From Tetragonia tetragonoides (lineage: Eukaryota; Streptophyta; Magnoliopsida; Caryophyllales; Aizoaceae), in the NCBI GenBank assembly GCA_038025085.1, contig CM076147.1:26451001-26515000 (forward strand): a DNA stretch of 64,000 nt. The letters are read 5' to 3'. This document shows positions 35,201 to 48,299 of this stretch, piece after piece; positions within the stretch are counted from its first letter, which is position 1, and every line of letters starts with the position of its first letter. Below the pieces are notes generated by a model. That model saw nothing but the letters and a program-made list of their open reading frames with translations. It was not told the origin of the DNA and ran no database searches. Position numbers and translations under genes: made by a program.

Positions 35201-38200
35201 TTAAGATGTCCAAGTATGGAAATGAATCATGAAAATGAACTGTAAGTACCAGAAAATGCTCTGACAACAAAAGTGAATGTAGCAGGAAATCTAAAAGGTT
35301 GATCTGCAGCAATTGCTAACAAATCTTCCCCTGCAACATAATGCCACAGCAGTCAAAATCCAGCATCCAGCAAAAACTCAAAGAATACATTGGCAACAGA
35401 CACTTGAGAATACGACGTAAAGAGCTTCTTCATAATTTACATATTTCATTCAAATCATTCCAACAATATATTATATAATCAGAAAGGATAAAAGGTAAGA
35501 TTGTTGAAAAGTGACATTAGAATCCAGGATAAACTGAAAAGGCTTTGAAATGCCCTAACCCTCAACCAACAAAAAAGGCAAACCATGTTAATAGCCTGCA
35601 CATCAGAACATTTTGTTTGATATTTACCAATTGCAGCTAGCCGTTCCTTCTTTTTCTGAGTTTTCTCCTCTTTGCTTAATGGTTTTTTGAATCCGAGTTC
35701 TGCCATTTCCATTTCCTTCTCTTTCTTTTGCGCTGCCAGACGCTCCTCAAAACTGTAAAAGAATGATTACATGGCTATCATGACATCTGAATCTGAAATG
35801 TCTGATTAGGTTCTTTACAAGTAACAACGATCCTATGGTCAAGATCCCATAGTCTCTAATAGACAATAAGGGAAAGGTATTTGATGAAGAAACTTCAACT
35901 TCTAATTGTAGACAAAAAATCCAAGATTTCTTAGTTGTAGGACTTGTAGCCAATGTACTTCCGCTAGAGCATTTGATCAGGAAGATCACTATCAAAAGAT
36001 ACTATATAGCTCCTAACTAACAGAAGGAAAGCTTCCTGCTCGGGCATAGTACACTTTTGATGATAAGCAGTAAATAGAATCTTCTAATGAACACCATTAT
36101 ATAAAAGGGAACACCAGTTAGGGATCTTATAAGGAATACCTGTTGAGAAAGAATAGTGCAGTTCGTCTAACAGCTGTCATATCTCCAGTAGGCACTAAAA
36201 CACCCATTTGAACCATAGCTTGAAGAACCTGGAAGCAAGGATACTTTTAATACACAAATGAAAATAACGAAAATAGAGATGGTTGCAATATTGACCATCA
36301 GTTATAAATTATCAAGAAACATGAGGGCCATCGAAATAAAATTAAGACCTTCTCTGGATCCTTCTCGTAGACTCCATAGAATACCTCAAGCAAGCCTTCT
36401 CTTATGTTAGGGCTGATACTACAAGATACAATAATTGCATTCAAAAAGATGAACAGCTCCAATGAGTTCCTAGTAGATACACAATATATCTTTTCGATTT
36501 ACCTCCCCATCATCCCAAAATCATAAAATATCAGTCTTCCACCATTCACGTCATCCACAGCAATGTTTCCAGGATGCTGCCCAGGGAAGACTTAAAGCTT
36601 CAATATACAGTAAAATTTTGAAAGCTATGGAGAAAACAATAGAAGCATCTAAGCCTCCAATTTATAAGCACCACTCCTTGGGTAACCAGAATCGCAGGAA
36701 GAACTCTTACAACCAACCATGGGTAGTAGTTTTTGTAATTTTCTCACCATTGTCGGCATTCATGTTCTTGAAGCAGTTTCTAAAGCAGGATGTTTTAACT
36801 GTTGCACATTTTGACAAGGATTTAAAAATCACATCAACATGTTTCCTTGTTACTCCAAACCATGACAAGAATTCTTAAGTCCAAGTCCATTTAAGTGACT
36901 TGAACCATGGCAATCTCCATAACTTCCATATCTTCACTCTTTATCTTCCATGCAGTGTTATTGTTTACGCAACCAAGTCGGCTCCCACACTGATTCTATT
37001 TTTAGGAACTTCCACAAAAAGCTAAACGACATAACTGAACCCATAACAATAGGAGTACGCACAAAAAATTGAAAGTCGAACACTAAAACAAAGAGCACAG
37101 ACAGCTGTGCATAAACTGTGAACCAAAGGATTAAAAGTCTACATAAGGATTCATCCCCTTTCCTCTCTTTCCTTTTCTTAACGCAGTGTGATCATTTGTG
37201 TCTTTTGATGGAGCAAATGAATAGTAAACCTTCAGCCCCCTCCCCCCTCCTCCCCCCCCCCCCCCGGAAAAAAAAACAAAAAAAGCAAACAAGGTGGGTA
37301 GATAAAATATACATATTCTTCATAACTAGAAGCACAAATGACATATATGACAGTAGAGTTGTTTTTGAATATATTGCATATGAGTTATGAAATGGAAAAT
37401 ACCATGCATTCTAAATAGCAGTGAAAAATAAAAAGAGATACTCACCGGATCAGCATGGAAGAATCCATGAGAAAGTATTTGTTCCAAATAAGATTCAACA
37501 GCATATCGACCTAGCCTGTGAGACAAACAACCAAATATAACGCGATCACCCAAAATAGATAGCTTTTCACTTAAATAACTCACTTTCAATGCAAAAATAA
37601 TTTGCAAAGTTGCTTTAGGATAATGAAATCACTGATTGTTTCTTGTGGCATTCAGAAGTAATAGTCACTAATTGGATCATGTGGCATTTAGAGATAATAA
37701 TACCTTTTCCGATCAACACCCAATTGATCTAATGCTTGAATCCTGTTTATCTTTATCCCTGGGACATACTCCATTGACAGAACCTATGACCAAAGTACAT
37801 TTTCTTAACATGCAAACTAAAACAAACCGAATGATGCCTGCTCTCCCAAATATTAAAAGAACCACAGTGAAAACAAACCTGTGGAGTGGTGTATTCCCAT
37901 AAAATTGTAGGAACCTTCACATAATCCATGTTCCTGAAATTGCTGGCAAATAGCTCTGCATTAGCCGCTTCTTTTGTGTAATCGATTTCCTGTCAATTCT
38001 TACAGTTAGTCTCAATCAATTTGACTATGTATTTAACATGCAGACCACGAAACTGAACTGTGAAGCTTATACTTGCAAACAGCACAGAATATGCACAAGT
38101 ACTGATTGACTCCTGGAATTACATGCAGCATTGAACATCCATTGAGCATCAAACTCAAATTAATGGCTATTTTATAATTGAAATATAAAGAAACAAATTT

Positions 38201-41200
38201 TTTAAGATATATTTCAATCGTCAAACTTGCTAATCAGAAGGACCATAAATAGGCTCCATTGGTAAGTTGGTGTCACACAATCCGCTCAACCCCCTTGCGA
38301 ATTGCATTCCCGAATTGACGTACCGCTTACTGGGAACACAATTCGCTGAACCTCTCCTTAGTGCAATACACAACTTAGGCAGCGAATTGCATTTTCGTAC
38401 CCGTTCCTCGTATCAAAACTTACCACGTACCATGTGACACTGGTAAAGTCATAAGTTAAGTTCAACTCTATGAGAAAGTTTTATGCTGCAATTGTCACTT
38501 CCTAGTTAAAATTTTGTAAGATACCTGGTCTCGTCTTGGTTTACAAGCATCTGACATATGCGTTCATGTAACATACTCTCAGCTTCTTACAGAGAAAGAG
38601 ACACACAGAAAATCATTCATAATAAACTTCAGTCCCTTTCGACTCTCACAGCCACAGTCAGTAATGCAAAGATACCTAGCCTTACTATCCTAGAACTCTT
38701 ATCCATATTCACATTAGTCCTTTCGGAAAAAACAGATTTACACTGCCCCCACAGCCTTAATAATCATAAATTAATAGAAAGTGGATATATCTATGTCTAG
38801 TTTGGATTAGTTCGCTTCATCATTTCCAACAAGAAATACAAACTGCATTCACCAAAAGCAAATCTCCCAGAAACTTTACACTGCATAGAGGCCTGGAAGA
38901 TTTATTTATTTAATTATTTATTTATTTAGGAAAAAGTAACAATTAAGTAATTCAAAGGTTCTAATGTTGGAGACAACCTGGTACAACACACTAGCACACT
39001 CATCATAAATTGCAACCCAGTCCCTCTTGGCACCATCTGACTTTGGGTCAATCTTCTGAAGATATTCAGCTATGACCTACAAACAAACGAAAGTGACGAA
39101 AGTTTGAACAATGCCAAATCCCACAAATGAATAGTCATCAAAAGGTAATATAAAAAAAATACTATAAAGCATTGCTCGTGGGGGGGTGGGGGGAACGTTG
39201 AATGTGACCAAATTTCCAAGACTTAGAATATCAAAGGTAGAAGGAAATAGTTCAAGTTCTTTATCCAGTTGGATCCCAGCACACTGACTCTCCTTCCAAA
39301 TTCTATCCCAGTTATACAGTCTATCTTTACTTGGTCTAAAGTAGAACAATTGTGATTACAATGGATTTTGCAATCAAAATCACTCTTTCCATGTTTCCCC
39401 TCCCCCTCCTTCCTTTTCTAACCCACATTTACCCTATAAAATGATGCATTACATTGTAATCACCATTACATTCAAGTGAACAAGCACCAATTTATAGGGT
39501 AAATGTGGAATGGAAAAGGAAGGAGGGGGAGGAGAAACATGGAAAGAGTGAATTTGATTACAACATCCATTGTAATCACAATTGTTCTACTTTAGAACAT
39601 GTAAAGATGATTACATTGGTTGATGTAATGAAGCTCCCAAATCTCATCTTTCTCCTCCCCCCCCCCCTTCCTTTTCTATCCACATTTACTCTATAAAATG
39701 GTGGATTACATTGTAATCATCATTGCTTACAAGTAAACGCCACTTAAGAGTTTAAAGATGATGACAACTTCTCCAGTTTTAATATATAATAGATAGATAA
39801 TAGATTTTGTTGGACAGGCATTGCCCTTATGAACAAACCTACCAATGGTGTGTTTCTAGCTTCCCTATGGGCTCATGCAACAGACTATATTAGGGGGTTC
39901 TACCTCCATTGAGGACATAATTAGGTGCAATCTGTAAGGATTTTTCCTTGCTATTTTGAGGAGACCTTATCCACAGTTGTAATCATTGTCTAGCTTTACC
40001 AATACAATACTTCTTCTATTTTGAAGGGTAGCTGACTGAGTTGTGTAATCAGAGATCAGTTAAATACTAACCCTCAGGTTTTTGAGATCAATATCAAAAA
40101 GATCTTTGAGTCCGGGTCTTTGTACTTTAACAACTACTTCCTGACCCTTTAGCCTTGCTCGGTGGACCTGACCTGCAAAAGCGGATGCTTCACACGACTA
40201 TTTAAAATTTAAAACATTTACGAGGGCCGAAGGAGATGTAGGAGTTACCAAGACTTGCTGCCGCTATGGGCTCAAAATCAAAGCGTTCAAAGACATCACC
40301 TACAGGAGCTCCAAGCTCCTCTTCAACGATAGCTACGGCAGTCTCTGATGGAAAAGGAGGAACTTGGTCCTGATATATAAATGGAGCTGTAAGTGTCAGA
40401 TCACCAAATAGGAAGTGAACAAAAGTTGTGAAAATATCTAATTAAGTACTGTAACTCAAAGAACCAGATCCAGCATGAAGGCATCAAAAGAATTAACACA
40501 GCTAAATGATATTTGGTGTTTAATCTTCAACTACAATGGTAAAGAATAAAAAATCCCATGAACCACTAAAGTTTGGATCTTAAAAACATAAATGTGATCA
40601 GTTTCTTTATACTTTCCTCCATCTGTAATTAATTCATCAGTACTTCTCGCCTTGAATGAAGTTCCAATGGCATTCATTTAAAGTGCCAGACAACAAAGTC
40701 AACCAGGACATTTTATGTGACCACTGACTCTAATTAATTCTATGTTCATCTATCGGTAACTTCACTGCATATACATAGAAGCTCCTAGCAGCACATATCT
40801 CTAGATTCAACTATTGCAACATCTGAAAATGTCGAGATAGTGTAAAATACTGAGATGTTCCCGGCTAAGACTAAGCTAGTATGAACGCTGCACATAAAAT
40901 ATACTTCGTTTTTTAATGGAAGAGAAAATAGAAATCTTATGGCATCAACAGCTTCTATAATGGTATTTTCTTCATATCTTCAAGATGAACATTAACCTGA
41001 AGTTCTGAGAGTTGATCAACATATTCTTGAGCAAGAATATCTACTCTTGTAGAGAACTGCTGGCCAATTTTGATGAATGTTGGACCTAGCCTTAAGATAC
41101 TTTCTTTCAACCATTTTGCAAGAACAATCCGCCTCAGCCTTTTCTTCTCTTCTGTCATTCCTCCTGCATATTTAGGATTAAATTAGAATACTAATGTGGA

Positions 41201-44200
41201 ACAGAAGATAACAACACCCTTTTCAAACAACTGTTTTTTTAAGAACAACTAGAGAACCAACACGCTGAACAAAGACCCAATGTAATTCCGCCACTGGTGA
41301 AGTCTAGCAGCCAATCTGCGCAGCCTTACACTTGGCTAGTGCAACTACCAGAGACGCAAAGCCGAAAAAGCCACAAAAAACCTTTGGGAAGAAAAGGAAA
41401 CTGCAAGAAATAGACAAGCTTTGGAGTATATCTATGCTGAAAGTAGAAATTGACAATTTCCAAAAATAGATTTGGGAGTGATAGGAAATAGGAGTGCATA
41501 GCAGCGGCGCTCCTCAAACACTGACTACAAGGATGTGATAGAAAATACATATATAGTATTTAGTTATAGAGTAAGTCTTGTGTGAGACCAACTCACAGAA
41601 AAATGGAGTCACTATTTAGAAATGTAGGGGTGAACGATTGTTTCACTAAAAAGTTACTCTCGTCTCACTGAAAGTTACAGTAGGACCTTCTTATACAAGC
41701 TTTTGTGTTATATATCTTGTAAATACCTCTATAGGGGGGCCATGCATATAAATATTGGCATTAGAAATCTAAACCCACAAAGGGAAAATTACACCATTCC
41801 TCAGCAAATTGGTAGAAGTTAGCAAGAGAAAGCTCCTGCTGGATGCTCTTAACAATTTGTTACAATCATTTTCAATTAAAGTTATTGGAATGTGGCAATC
41901 TGGTTAAAGATACTGGATTAAACAGACATTTCTAGTGAGCAAGACAAATGCCAAGCAGGTTAGACAAGATAGTAACATCAGTGCGCAGTGGTGAGATTAA
42001 ATTCAGTCAGTCCCTTACTTGAGAATCGCGTCACTTAACAAAATATCACTGCAAAGAAGACAAGTAGATTGTACTGCCTTACAGTATAAAATGACCCTAA
42101 CAATCGATCACCAAATTCAAAGGATTTACCTTTATATGAAAACTTCTGATTGATCAACCATACTCTAAAGATAAATGTCAGTACAGATCCCCAAATTTCT
42201 AGAGTCCTCTGTATTGTTGAATATGTTTTGAACCTGTTCCAACGGCCTCCAGGTGCAACAGAGACCTACACAAAGCAGGTAATTTACATTATTGTGAGAG
42301 CAATTAGAGAAGTGGAAGAGATACAGGGCTTAGATCACCAGTCGCAAGATTACACATAAATCCAATAACATGCACAGACATGGGTGTAGCAGTTGCAAAT
42401 ATACAATCTCCACCAACCTCTTAAATTGATCATAGCAGTACTATAATATCATAAAACGAATTTTCTCTTCCAACACAACCATTTACGGAACTTCACTCAT
42501 CTAGGGTCCGACAACCTAAATTTCAGCTCCATATCAGTGATCAATTTTCAAGAAGTAGAAGTCAAAAGCATCAGCATGATTTATCATGCACTAACAAGAC
42601 TGCAACAGTGTCCACCATTTCTAGTGGAGCCAAAAGCTTCACTACTTTTTGGTTTTAGAATATAATGGACTAAAGCAAAATGGCTCATAAAAATGTCAGC
42701 ACTTCTTATTTGTGAAGTTGCCGATGGTCGTCACACTTCAGATCTCGGGTCATACAAAAACAGCCTCTCTATGAGACTCTCACGGGGGTAAGGATGCGTA
42801 CAACCGACCCCCCCTACCCTGCCAAGGTGGGAGCCTCTTTGAAGGCACTGGGGTAATGTTGATGTAAAGACTGCCACATTTTGATCTCTTTGCCAGGCAT
42901 TTTTCTTGTGTGGCAGCATGACCTACATGGTGTTTACAAACTTCAAGAAGGAATTTCTCTCTAGTGGAATTTCTCCATCTCTTATTTGGTCAAGTGATAC
43001 GTTGGCATCTAATCACACTCAAGCAAGCCTAAACATCAACGCTCTTGTCATGGCCTATGGCACTCTTGCACTCAATGGTGGCGCATTATTGGTCCTAGAG
43101 GCCTTAATGTCAGTTCTAAGATTTGATCACATTTTAATGCTTTCAATAAACATTTGTAATTAGCTTTATTATCTTGCACCATGCATGAAATTAGTAATTA
43201 GTTAATTAGCAAATGTAGGGCTGTACTTTGTTTTTAATTCCCTAAAGTAGCAGTTGCTCTTAGCTTTGTGACATGGCCCCCTAGAATGATTGTATTCACT
43301 TCACTAGTATCTAGATCCTTCCTAGGGTTTATTTGAGCATTCGCTCCCTATTAATATCTAAGCATGAGCATTGTAATCCTCACTTGATTTTGAATGAAGA
43401 CACAAACGGTTGTTGCCTTGCCTTGCTTACAAATCTTGTTGGTCTTTATAATAATAATAATCTTCGGATTATTTGGTGAAACAAGTAATGTCCTTTAGCC
43501 TAGAATTGGTGATTAATCCTTTAGAGTCTTTGTGGTAGTGCCAACTACTCTCTGTCCTTCTTAATCTTCTGTTTTTAATCTCTTTTGTGCTAAGGTTACT
43601 TTGCTAATTTATCATCTGGTATCAGAGCTAAGACTTAACCTTAGCATCGTTTTCCCTCATTAAAGTTCTCTCCTTTCTTGTCATGAACCCTAAAGCCACT
43701 GTTTTGATCTGAACCATTTCCATGTTGATTTACACCCAAAAATTAGTTCTTTTCTAGTCATAAAGAACCCTTTACAGCCCAAACACAAATCCTAGCGTAA
43801 ACACAATCAAGCTCACAAAACAGCCATGGATGATATACCAATACCAAGAAACATGACTCTTGAGCAAGCTAAAGAGCTTAGGAGAGAATGCTCAAATAAA
43901 CCCTAGGAAGGATCTACATACTAGTGAGTTGTCCATAGGAGGAAGAGTAGCCCCCAAGGAGCAGTTGGAGCCTTCAGATTACCACAATGACAACTGCCAC
44001 TGTCTTTGTAATAGTATAGGAGTAGGTGAGCCTCCTTGTGCTTGAACGAGCTGAATCAGGTGTCATCTGATTTAGGCATCATTTGAGGTAGTTCCTTAGC
44101 TCTCTTAAGGGAATATACTCCTTCTAGGCAGTCATGTCACACGGCAAGAGCAGCTGCTATTTTAGGGAATTAAGAAACAAATTAAGGCCCAACGTTTGCT

Positions 44201-46192
44201 AATTAACTAATTACATGCATGGTGCAAGATAATTAAGCTAATTACAAATGTTTATTGAAAGTAATAAAATGAGATCAAATTATGGAAATGACATTAAGGC
44301 CTCTAGGACCAATAATGCCGCCACCATTGAGTGCAAGAGTGCCATAGGCCATACAACAGCGTTGATGTTTAGGCTTGCTTCAGTGTGATTAGATGCCAAC
44401 GCATCATCAAGTGTCTTCTAACGTTCAAATTTTCGGCAAGCTGTAATGGACGGAATTGCCACCAAAGTGAATTTAAGGTCTCAAGGGATACCTAATGATA
44501 TGGCATGCCTCTATCAGATCTGCCATAATGCTGAAGAAAGTACTCACCATATTCTCCTCAAATGTGAATCAGATTTTAGATTGTCTGGTTCAGAATTTTT
44601 GATTGGTGGGGATTCAAACTTGCCTCCTTACTCAGATCGATATTTTTCTGTAACAATGGTGTGGTCTTGTTCACTTTTCAAAAACAAGAACTGCTGGTAA
44701 AACATGACACGTGGTGTTTTATGCTATGATATGGTCTATTTAGTCATGTAGAATGAGAATTGCTTCCAACACACAAAAGAGGTACCTCCGTACCTCCAAC
44801 CTGTGAACGAGACAATATTTGCTGGTTGGCCTGTTGACTAAGTAATATTAATGCTCGGGAGTTATTCCCGACCTTTGAACAAGGTATCAGGATTCAAGAG
44901 GCTTAAAGTGCTGCAACTGATTATGCACAGTAAGCTTCTTCAGCAATTATAGACCCAGCATTCACCCCAATGAACATACAGCTCAGCCTCAAAGAAACTG
45001 TTTGACGGCAGCTTGGTTCTTAAAAGTAGTATTAGAGTCGACACAACAGTACATATTAACTAAAGCCTGTGGATGTCATTATTAGAGGAAGGTAAAACCA
45101 GCTCAGAAAAACCCTATATGGCTCTCCATAGCTGACAACCACATGACCATTTGCATCCTAAGTTAGCAAAAAGACCATAAAACACCCAATGTTGCACACA
45201 GATTCATGACCAATTTATCATACTATAACTAAGTAATAACTCCACCCAAACATAGAAAAACAGAAGAGAGCAATTTTTAGTTTTTTCTGTTCCTTTTAGA
45301 ATGTAGCCTCTAGGCACTTCTGCCGTGATCGGTGATTCCCGGTCACACTTCCATGAGCTTGATGTGGAAATGAATCACCCAAATGCCCACTTCGAATCTC
45401 AAAAGATACAATCTTGCAATCATTCAACTACAAACCTCTCTCCCAGCATACATTGGACACCACAGGGTGCTGCATTGCATGATTCATACAGTAAAATACT
45501 GATGACCCTTCCAAACACATCAATGTAGAACCATGAATCATCATAATTATACCAACAATACCCAATAAATCAAAATTAAAAACCAATTACACTCAACTTC
45601 ACAATTATCACAACAAAATTCACTAATCACTAATTCACTACACATACAAAACACATCAATCTCAAAACACATAACAACTGGCACTCAATAATTAAAGCCC
45701 CAATCCCAAAAACCATCAACAAACAACCCAAATCCAAATTACTTCAAGAAAGAAAGAAAGCAACAATCTTTATTAAATTACCTTCAATTTATCTCTCCCA
45801 CCTTGCTTAAACCAAGCTTCCTCCTGCCCAATATCCTCCACACTCTTCTTCTTCTCCTCCTTCAACTTCTTCACCACCACATCATCCACAACTTTCGCTC
45901 TCGGCACGCCATTTACATTTCCAATCCCATTTCCATTGCCATTAACATACTTAACCAAGCTCCCATTCTCACTCCCTTTAAATCCACCATTACCATTACT
46001 ACTCAAATACCTCTCAATTGAACCATCATTCACTCCATTAATAACCGGTCTTTCTCTCTCCTCAGTTGAAATTGTATCCTCTCTATGCCCTTTAATTCTC
46101 AGAATTCGAGCTGATTTTTGTGGGGTTTTGTGGGGGTTAAGTGAATTGAGTTTGAGAACTGATTGGGATGTCAATGAGAGAGAGAATGCCAT
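32277..46192 (-). CDS. ABC1K8: ABC1-family (UbiB/ADCK) atypical kinase ABC1K8/OSA1, chloroplast, 20 exons
   Basis: Exons (minus strand): 46192-45782, 42265-42130, 41163-40997, 40369-40249, 40172-40072, 39076-38978, 37989-37879, 37783-37704, 37515-37446, 36576-36503, 36418-36349, 36228-36140, 35752-35628, 35330-35250, 35164-35104, 35000-34946, 34845-34747, 34645-34556, 32547-32488, 32393-32277. Every junction is GT..AG and in phase; the protein is 738 residues. Exon 1 gives a serine-rich chloroplast transit-type start and an N/G-rich linker with NGSLVKYVNGNG, as in Arabidopsis At5g64940 (OSA1, 761 residues). ABC1 signatures follow: FIKIGQQFSTR (KxGQ, about residue 210), AAASLGQVHRA (alanine-rich loop), VVVKVQRPG, EIDYTKEAANAE (ExD), HADPHPGN and YDFGMMG. 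A hydrophobic C-terminal segment precedes the end LITGTA. Family members are plastid envelope or plastoglobule kinases linked to oxidative, cadmium and iron stress. Intron 1 is 3.5 kb and repeat-filled. Confidence 0.96.
33456..33636 (+). mobile_element. MITE with CTATGTTAC ends, in ABC1K8 intron 18
   Basis: Terminal repeats are GCTATGTTACCCGGACTC and, inverted, GCTATGTTACATGGACTC (16 of 18 match). ATGGCG directly flanks both sides (33450-33455, 33637-33642). The interior repeats 'acactcgacactcggacat'-type words. A second, reversed copy lies at 58687-58863. Confidence 0.75.
33725..34060. repeat. Degenerate minisatellite of about 20-bp units in ABC1K8 intron 18
   Basis: Successive units read like ATGGCCGATAAATAATTGTT, ACGGCTGATATATGACCAGT and ACGGCCAATAAATGGCGGAT. 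At least five lie in a row at 33868-33980, preceded by GGCCGTTATGTTACG inverted pairs (33761-33790) and followed by CG-rich sequence. It may be the interior of a larger mobile element. Confidence 0.55.
34390..34500 (+). mobile_element. Au-like SINE fragment in ABC1K8 intron 18
   Basis: CAGCCTCTCTACGTGAGACT, then AGGGGTAAGGTTTTGTACAT and CCTAGACCCCG, the 3' body of the Au/TS SINE family. Confidence 0.65.
39316..39755. mobile_element. Fold-back element with a third direct copy, in ABC1K8 intron 5
   Basis: A segment (39320-39450: GTAGAACAATTGTGATTACA ... CCCTCCCCCTCCTTCCTTTT ... CATTTACCCTATAAA) recurs inverted at 39493-39610. A partial direct copy lies at 39620-39755. The two inverted arms are about 120 bp and very alike, separated by about 45 bp. 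Confidence 0.75.
41573..41707. mobile_element. MITE, 'GTCTTGTGTGAGAC' family, copy 3, in ABC1K8 intron 2
   Basis: AAGTCTTGTGTGAGACCAAC at the left, TTCACTAAAAAGTTACTCTC inside, and CTTATACAAGCTTTTGTG at the right. Confidence 0.7.
42735..42865 (+). mobile_element. Au-like SINE fragment in ABC1K8 intron 1
   Basis: CAGCCTCTCTATGAGACTCT, GGGGGTAAGGATGCGTACAA, CCTACCCTGCCAAGGTGGGA, then a CACTGGGGTAATGTTGATG end, matching the Au/TS SINE 3' body. Confidence 0.7.
42995..44406. mobile_element. LTR retroelement bounded by two inverted U3 ends, in ABC1K8 intron 1
   Basis: A full LTR runs 42995-43614 (TGATACG ... TTATCA). Two bases later comes the initiator-Met tRNA primer site TGGTATCAGAGC (43617-43628), then a leader and a gag-like start (ATG at 43826; MDDIPIPRNMTLEQAKELRR). 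At about 43890 this joins the 5' half of a second LTR copy in reverse orientation, ending GATGCCAACGCATCA at 44406. The whole unit is flanked by TCAAG (42990-42994, 44407-44411). The reversed copy has about 165 bp not present in the left LTR. No pol genes are present. Confidence 0.82.
43617..43628 (+). promoter_or_regulatory. Retrotransposon primer-binding site (initiator Met tRNA)
   Basis: TGGTATCAGAGC, complementary to the 3' end of plant initiator Met tRNA, lies 2 nt after the LTR end. It fixes the orientation and the LTR boundary. Confidence 0.9.
44412..44690 (+). mobile_element. LINE zf-RVT fragment in ABC1K8 intron 1
   Basis: The frame at 44446-44700 reads MDGIATKVNLRSQGIPNDMA, then CHNAEESTHHILLKC, the zinc-binding C-terminus of plant LINE ORF2. 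The inverted-LTR element inserted immediately beside it. Confidence 0.8.
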
Positions 46193-46289
46193 ACCCTTTT
46201 TGATTGATTGTAATTGAGGAGAGAGAAAATGATGGGCTTTTTTTTTGTTGGGTTGATTGAGCTTAGCTTAGATGCTCATTTTCATGGCG

Positions 46290-46293
<4 letters not shown>

Positions 46294-46331
<38 letters not shown>
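46294..46331. repeat. (GA)n microsatellite upstream of ABC1K8
   Basis: About 19 GA units about 100 bp upstream of the start codon of the minus-strand gene, probably in its 5' UTR or core promoter. Confidence 0.9.
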
Positions 46332-46333
<2 letters not shown>

Positions 46334-48299
46334 GGTGGTGAGAGTATGATGGAGCTGCAGAATGTAAGAGTGATGAAGACAAATTTTTGACAAATGGGAA
46401 GGGGTGGCTTTGGGTATGCCACGTAACAAGAGAGAGATTAGAGTTTGGGATTTTTGAGTGTTGTGATTGGTCCAGATTTTACAAAGCGGGAAAAACCTTA
46501 GGCGCTATTTTGGCTGATGTGTTGTGTTGTGTGAGTTTTTCATGGAGGAGATTTAGAGCATTTACATGGTGAGCAATCCATCATATGCTGGCCTCTCATA
46601 CAAATATCATGTCATGCCGATGTCATACTTGTATATAGAGGTAACATCACCTTGAGACCGCCTCACACAATACTTATTAGACATAACAAATAGACATATT
46701 GTACAACCCTCAAATACTTTCATGTAGTACTCATGGTGAGCATTTCCCATGGAGTACTAATTTAGCTTTTAGTTGGCTGAGTTAGGTTTTTCTTTTTTTT
46801 CATGGAAAACATTAATAGAGAAATTGATAAGCCGACAGTGTCAGATTACATTCATTACTTTTCCGTATCGTTTGTAATTATTTTAAAGGGTAGAATAACT
46901 TATCAGAGGATTTAAGGTTACTCTATACCCAAATTAAAGCGAGATTCGAAGACTCGATATTGGTTAATGCTGGATGAATCCTTACCATCAACCAAACCGC
47001 CTTGATTGATGAAGCATATTCAATGATACATGAAACTCCAGTTAACATATGTGGTGTGTTGACCATTGGAATGTGGACTGTGATGCTAATGTATGCTAAG
47101 AGTTAGTGAGTTAACAATTAAAAAGCAGTTTTAACTAATAGAATATCTGCTAAACCATTGGAGATGCTATAATTAGTTAACGGGAGCTCATTGATTATCC
47201 CACCATATGCTTCCAATGGCAATGGGGGTTTGACATATCAACTTTTTTTTTTTTTTTTTTTTTGTAAGAGACATCTCAACTTGTATTGATCTTTATTTGG
47301 CTAACTTATGTTAGAGCATCTTTGAGGGTCAAGGTAACAACGTATATTTACTTTTAAAATAAAAGTAAGCGGTATATTGTGAGTTACTCCAACTTAATCA
47401 TGATACAGTATAAGATCTAGATTTCTGTTAGCTAAGTTACTTTTTGATCAGATATTGTAATATAATTGAATAAAAAGGAGAGAGATATACATAATTATAA
47501 TATATGAATGTGCCTCTACAAAATAAATATGAACTGTGCATCTAAGAGCACGACCTATACATATATGGTCATGCATGATCTAAGCTATTTGTCGAACACC
47601 ATATCATAAATTGTTTAGTAAATTACACGGTAAATATTTTTCTACTACTAGCATATAATAAGTAGTCTAAAATTAAGACTTGTAAAATGGGTTATAACTA
47701 GCATAGGTATTAGGTAGCAATGTCTTTGACTCGTTGTTTGAATGGGTAGTTAAGAGGAGAAATGGATGATCTATACGTATTTTTCCTGAATAAGTTGCCA
47801 ACTTAGTGCACATTCACTCCCCTCTCAACTAATTCAATGAAGCAAGTTGTTGGAGATGTTCTTACAAAGTTTAGATATGCTTACTGTTTTGGAAAATCCA
47901 TTGCAAAATTTCCAGCAGTCAACTGCAAAATACTACTGCAATCAATTACATAATAATGTGTTCCAAGATGTACCCTTGTATTTACTAGATCATAAGGGTT
48001 GAATTCCTTTTTCTAAGCACCTCTCTATCTCTCTCAACTATGTTGACAATTGCCATCCAATCTTAACAACAGGTATTTCATGTGGTTGTCCTCCGCCCCT
48101 TGTATCTACTTGGGCTCAAGGGCTATAAAATGCCAGGTTTATACTTGAGATTTGAGTCCTTCTCTATTGATACAATCTCATTCAATTTGTCATATTGAAC
48201 TGTCATGCATGTTTGCACCTCTTATGTGGCGCTGCTAAATTTGACAAAATATGATTCTTTTTTTGTTTAAGTTGCACAAAATGTGATATATGAATGAGT
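46332..48299. other. Intergenic between divergent ABC1K8 and CPR5
   Basis: No gene recognised. A scrap at about 46640-46680 resembles the GTCTTGTGTGAGAC MITE ends. T-homopolymer at about 47244-47264. The ABC1K8 promoter must lie at the left edge. Confidence 0.5.

Noticed and set aside
43617..43628. tRNA-like word TGGTATCAGAGC
   Set aside because: It is the retrotransposon primer-binding site next to an LTR end, not a tRNA gene.
45803..46217. Two + strand frames of 72 and 93 codons
   Set aside because: Antisense shadows of ABC1K8 exon 1.
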